Below, piece by piece: positions 59,401 through 64,000 of a DNA stretch of 64,000 bases; the first letter of the stretch is position 1, and each line of letters starts with the position of its first letter. The position numbers were made by a program, and so were the translations under genes. Source of the DNA: Aphidius gifuensis (lineage: Eukaryota > Arthropoda > Insecta > Hymenoptera > Braconidae); assembly GCF_014905175.1 (NCBI RefSeq), contig NC_057788.1, positions 3,348,001 through 3,412,000 of the forward strand. Direction: 5' to 3'. The notes under the pieces were generated by a model. That model was not told where the DNA came from and made no database searches. It worked only from the letters and a program-made list of their open reading frames with translations.

Positions 59401-60717
59401 ATGGGTGGCGGTGATTTGGTAAGTAAAAAAATATTAATCAAAAAAACAAAAAAAATAAATAAATACATACTCTAACCTTAAAATAAATAGAAAAAAGAAA
59501 AACAATAATAAAACGTTTATTTATTTAGAATTTGAAAAAATCATGGCATCCTTCAACAATGAAAAATATGGAAAAAGTATGGAAAGCAGAACAACAAAAT
59601 ACTCAAGAAAAAAAAAGAATTGCTGAATTACAAAGGGACATTGAAAGAGAAAGAGACAGAGAAGATATTACAAAGTTAGGAATGCAACAAGGAACACTTG
59701 CTCCAAAAGATAATGAAAAAATAAATTGGATGTATACACAGCCAAATTCAAGTATTAATCGTGAGGATTATTTAAAAGGCAAAACAATTGACAAGACATT
59801 TGAACAAATTGTCAAAAATGAACGTGATGTTGAAAAAAATAAAGTTTTACCAAGTAATCACGTTGAACATGGTAAATTAAATTTATTATTTATTTAAATT
59901 ATAACTATTATTATCATAAATATTAATATGATTATTTAATTGCTTTTTTTTTACAGAATGTATACCACCATCTTTACGTTTTTTTACTGGAAATGAACAA
60001 GTTGATTTGCAAAGAAAAATTCAAGAAGATCCACTTTTTGCAATTAAAAAAAAAGAATATGAATCAAGAGCACAGATACTTAATAATCCAGTCAAGCTTA
60101 AACAACTCAAAGAATTAGCTGTAAGTATATTAAATTATTTATAAATAATTAATTTTCTTTTTATAAAAATATATTTATTTACTTAATTTTTAGAGCAAAA
60201 GAAAAGAAACAAGTCCTGAAAAATCATCATCATCATCATCATCGTCATCGTCAAGGCATAAATCAAAAAGACATCACAAGGAATCATCACATAGATCATC
60301 AAGACATGAAGAAAAAAGCAAAGAACGTGAAAAAGAAAAAAACAAAAAAGATCATCATAAAAAAAAACCTAAACTAACTGATGAAGAAAGAAAACGTAAA
60401 CTTCGTGAAATGATGGCTAATGCATCTTGGCATGATAAAGAACGAGCAATGAATGTTAAAAAATATCGTGAACAAGAAAAAAAAGAAACAACTGAAAAAA
60501 CATACAACAAAGATTTCATAAGGTTAATTAAAAATTATTTATATAACAATGTTAACCTTGAACTGATTTATAAATAATTATAAATTTTTTTATTTTTTAT
60601 AGAAAACAACTGATGGCAGCTGCTGAACATGGAACAGTTGCATCAAGAATAAAATCAAACATCAACAACATTCAACGTTCAGAACGTGCAATGGATTCAA
60701 ATTTTGCAAGACGGTAG
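59401..60717 (+). CDS. CWC25: Pre-mRNA-splicing factor CWC25
   Basis: Spliceosome component that joins the activated complex around the first catalytic step. Five exons give 322 residues: 59401-59418, 59529-59871, 59957-60120, 60194-60522 and 60603-60717. The N-terminus MGGGDLNLKKSWHPSTMKN with KVWKAEQQ is the conserved CIR_N domain, which begins with the tiny six-codon first exon. A coiled-coil-prone RDIERERDRED segment follows, then INWMYTQPNSSINREDYLKG, a serine run and a Lys/His/Arg-rich low-complexity region, and finally MANASWHDKERAMNVKKYRE and a conserved C-terminus. All phases agree and the gene is intact. Confidence 0.95.
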
Positions 60718-60959
60718 CAATTTTTTTTTTTTTACAAAATTAGCTCCGCTCAATTGTACCAAGTATTTTGAATAAATAATTAATCTATTTTATTTCTGTT
60801 TAATTAAAAAATCAACTTTTAAAATATTTTTCATAATATATTATTTATTTAACATTCAACAATCATTTGTAAAATTTAAAATCACAAATAAATATATATT
60901 TTTTTTGGCACACACGTTTTTTCTACGAAACAAAAAAAACTATAATCTAATAAAATCAA

Positions 60960-63900
60960 CTATGATATATTGCACATTTCATTGTTATCAGATGGTACTA
61001 AATCAGTATCACTAATTGTCGTCATACAACCACCAGTTAAAACATTATTAACAACAGCTCTTGCTAAATATCCAGTAGTAACTGAACAATGCATTGAAAA
61101 AAATTCTTGCATATTATCATTTTGAATTAAATTATTATCTTTGCAATACATAATATATGCATCTTCAACAAGTGTATTTAAATCAAGTTGTCTTTTAAAA
61201 CTTAACTCTGGATTTCTACATAATATTATTGATACAATATCTAATAGTTCAACAATAATTTGACGATATTCTGGTATTTGTATATGATTCAATATTGATT
61301 CAACTAATAATGAAAATGTTAATTCAGATCTTGACATATTTGTTAATGTTGGTTGTTGTGGTAATTCTTGTCCATTAACACGTATACCACCTGGACATCT
61401 CATTAATACTTCCCAAACTTGATTATAAAAATGTGCTGGTACACGACAAAGACTACCCTCAATTTTTCTACGACAAATAACTGTTAAATTTTCTTCAATT
61501 TCCCAATCTTTAACAGTTAATATTTTAATTAATATTTTACGTAATTCATATGGACTATAACATTCAATTGGTTTTGGATTTTTAATTGACATTATTAAAT
61601 ATAATTTAATAGCTTCAAGTACCCAACCAATTCTTATTTTTAATATACCTTTAAACATATCTGGATTTGTACCAATTAATCTTCCACAATATAATAAAAC
61701 TTCTTGTTGTAATACAGCTTGTACAATATCATGTGGTTGAATTTTTTCATACATAACTGATTGTATTTCAGCTGGTGTCATTGGTTTATCAAATACTGTT
61801 TCTTCATGTCCAATAACACCAACAGTTATTTGTTTACCTTTAACTAATACACCAGTTATAAATGGACTAATACTATCAACAGTATGATTTAATAATGAAC
61901 TACAATATCTAACTGCTTTCCAATAACGTAAACTACCAGCTTGTTGATATAATAATTTTAAATTATCAATAACATTTGTACCATTTATATCATAATATTG
62001 TCCTTCACGTTGTAATAATATACCATATAATATTGCTTTATTATAAATACCATTTGTACAACGTAGCTCATTTATAATATTATATATTTTATCATTTTTA
62101 AATTTTTTATAATCAATTGTTGTGTCTTCATTGTATGACAATGAACGTGGTACATCTGTTAAACTTTGATAGCCAATATAATCATGTTTTAATTGTTTAA
62201 ATTGTGTTAATTCAATATCAGTTTCAATATGACTAACAAAATCTAAATGTTCAATACATGATGATGATATTAAATTTTGTAAACGACCAATTCTAACTTT
62301 AGTACCATCACAATAACCTTTTTTTAACATTGCAAATAAATCAAGCATTTCTTTAAATTGTGGATCTCTCATGTGTTCTTCACGTATTAATAAACATACT
62401 GTTGGACGTCCAGATAAACGCCAATATTTACCAACAAATTTTAATTCAGTTTTAATATCATCAATTAATAATGCCATATCACGATATAAATAAAATTGTG
62501 ATACTTCAAATATTAATGGATAACATAATACTGTCATACCACATACACGATATACTTTACTTGTACCAAGTGAACCAATTGGACGTGCTGGTCTACCTTG
62601 AAGCTTCAATTTTTTATTAATACCTAATTTTTGATAAACATCAATAAGTTGTAGTGATGATAATATTTGTACTGGTTCAACTTCATGTGGTGTTTGAGTT
62701 TGTATACCATATGTTGCCATCATTGCTTGAAGTCTCATTGATTCAGCAATTAAAACAATTTGAACAACCAAATCTGAATGTGTACCCTGTTTAAAATAAT
62801 TTATTTAATTATAATATTTTTTTTTTATATTTGTTATTTATATTTTAATGAAAAATCAAGTACATGCAACAGTTTTTTTTTTCAAGCATTATTAATATTA
62901 AAATGTACACAAAATTATTTTAAAAAAACAGTCAATCAATTTGATAATAATAATTTACTTACAATGGTGGGTTTAGCCTGTATGAAAAAATATAATTTAT
63001 ATAAAAAAATTTAAATGAATGATGAATGAATGAATCGCAATGATGATGTATATATTAAACTCACTTGAAAAGCTGAATATCTTCCAGTACGTCTTGGTCG
63101 ATTGTAAGATGGTAAATATCTTCTAATTGGATCAAGTTCATTGATATGTAAAAGTCCAGCAGTTAATAGCTGTGCAATAATAAACATAGCTTGATTCCAT
63201 AAATAAAGTGGTGATGATTCAGTGTCACTAATTGTTGATGTTTTATTTGCACTACCAATATTACTTGCTGCACGATAAGTTGAACCAGGTTCTTGTCTTT
63301 CAGCATCAATATGATTTTCTGGTACATAATAATACATTGGTATTATTGGATCACCAAATTTATCTTTATGTATTCTTATTTTTAATAAATTTTGATATTC
63401 TTCAACTTGTTCTGGTATTGATTTAAATACACCATCAATAATCATAAATATATAAAATAGGGGCCATTCACATTCAATTTTATCAAAATCTTTAATTTCA
63501 CCAGTTTTATAAAATCTTCTTGTTTTATCTTCAATAACTGTTTTATATCCATCTCTACCAAATCTTTTATATCCATAATGTCCTTTTAATTTATTAATAA
63601 TATTTGTTTTAGTATCATTATAAAGTGGCTCTTCATGTGTTGCAAATGCTGGAAATGATATTGTTGTTAATAAACCAGAATCAACACTTTTTGAACTTGA
63701 TTCACGTGGTAACATTGTTTCAAATATACTACGATTACGATTATGTGCATCAATATCAACATATATTACAGACCATGATGCACCTTTATCACCAAATAAA
63801 TTACAACCATTTATTGCTTCAAGTGCACTTTTAGCCATGCCAATTGAACTTGCATGTATTTCTGGTGTACCATCATTATAACGACTACCTCTTTCCCACA

Positions 63901-64000
63901 TACCATAATCTGGTGTTCTATATGCACGTTCAACATAATATACTAAATTTTGTACAAATGCAACTTCATCTTGTGTATATATTATTTGTAAACCAGATGA
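60960..64000 (-). CDS. PHKB: Phosphorylase b kinase regulatory subunit beta (3' part, runs off the right edge)
   Basis: Regulatory beta subunit of the alpha-beta-gamma-delta phosphorylase kinase complex, which activates glycogen phosphorylase. Three exons are visible: 63065 to beyond 64000, 62963-62977 (15 nt) and 60960-62786. The N-terminal part is the GH15-like glucoamylase fold (DEVAFVQNLVYYVERAYRTP; YGMWERGSRYNDGTPEIHAS; IECEWPLFYIFMIIDGVF). The middle has ESMRLQAMMATYGIQTQTP and GRPARPIGSLGTSK. The C-terminal part has GILKIRIGWVLEAIK, LPQQPTLTNMS and RQIIVELLDIVSIIL. The sequence matches beta rather than alpha throughout and ends in CNIS, a CaaX box of the kind farnesylated in mammalian PHKB. 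The start of the gene lies right of the window. Confidence 0.95.
62963..62977 (-). other. 15-nt microexon of PHKB
   Basis: Between the two large exons, an AG acceptor preceded by a T-rich tract (TTTTTTCATACAG) and a GTAAGT donor bracket exactly 15 nt encoding AKPTI. Both flanking junctions are phase 0, so the exon can be included or skipped without changing frame. It falls in the linker between GRYSAFQ and GTHSDLVVQ. Confidence 0.6.

Noticed and set aside
62778..63834. Plus-strand frames antisense to PHKB
   Set aside because: These are shadows of the minus-strand PHKB coding sequence, with low-complexity translations.

Overview
The window is very AT-rich animal nuclear DNA with short GT-AG introns. 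It carries insect-type chemoreceptor genes, both gustatory receptors of the sugar/trehalose-receptor family and a 7tm_6 odorant receptor. An insect is certain from the gene content. A hymenopteran, perhaps a parasitoid wasp, is an inference from composition and compact gene structure and is not proven here. All exon coordinates were placed by hand from splice sites, reading phase and comparison between paralogs.

Left flank (1-17.4 kb) holds single-copy housekeeping genes. They are the 5' end of a GRK4/5-type G-protein-coupled receptor kinase (minus), ribosomal protein L6 (plus), a sorting nexin 8 homolog (minus), a UPF0193/EVG1 (C22orf23) homolog (minus) with an RFX X-box in its promoter, a small four-helix membrane protein (plus), and the autophagy PROPPIN WDR45B/WIPI3 (minus).

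The core (17.4-58.7 kb) is a tandem array of fourteen sugar-type gustatory receptor genes, all on the minus strand. Every copy can be read through as an intact gene of about 440-460 residues. Copy 1, nearest WDR45B, is the most canonical and keeps all introns. Copies 2-6 have lost one intron and copies 7-14 a different one, so the array consists of two sub-expansions. Spacers and 5' flanks were duplicated with the genes. Bees, Nasonia and most other Hymenoptera studied have about two sugar receptors and Drosophila has eight, so this is a marked local expansion and the main point of interest.

The array is interrupted twice. Between copies 11 and 12 sits an intact-looking odorant receptor on the opposite strand, whose first intron carries a perfect 54-bp palindrome and a 70-bp snap-back element. 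Between copies 12 and 13 lie a decayed acid-lipase fragment and about 2 kb of a ~150-bp minisatellite that is itself split by a Helitron-like insertion.

Right flank (59.4-64 kb) holds the splicing factor CWC25 (plus) and the 3' part of the phosphorylase kinase beta subunit (minus), which runs off the window and contains an apparent 15-nt microexon.
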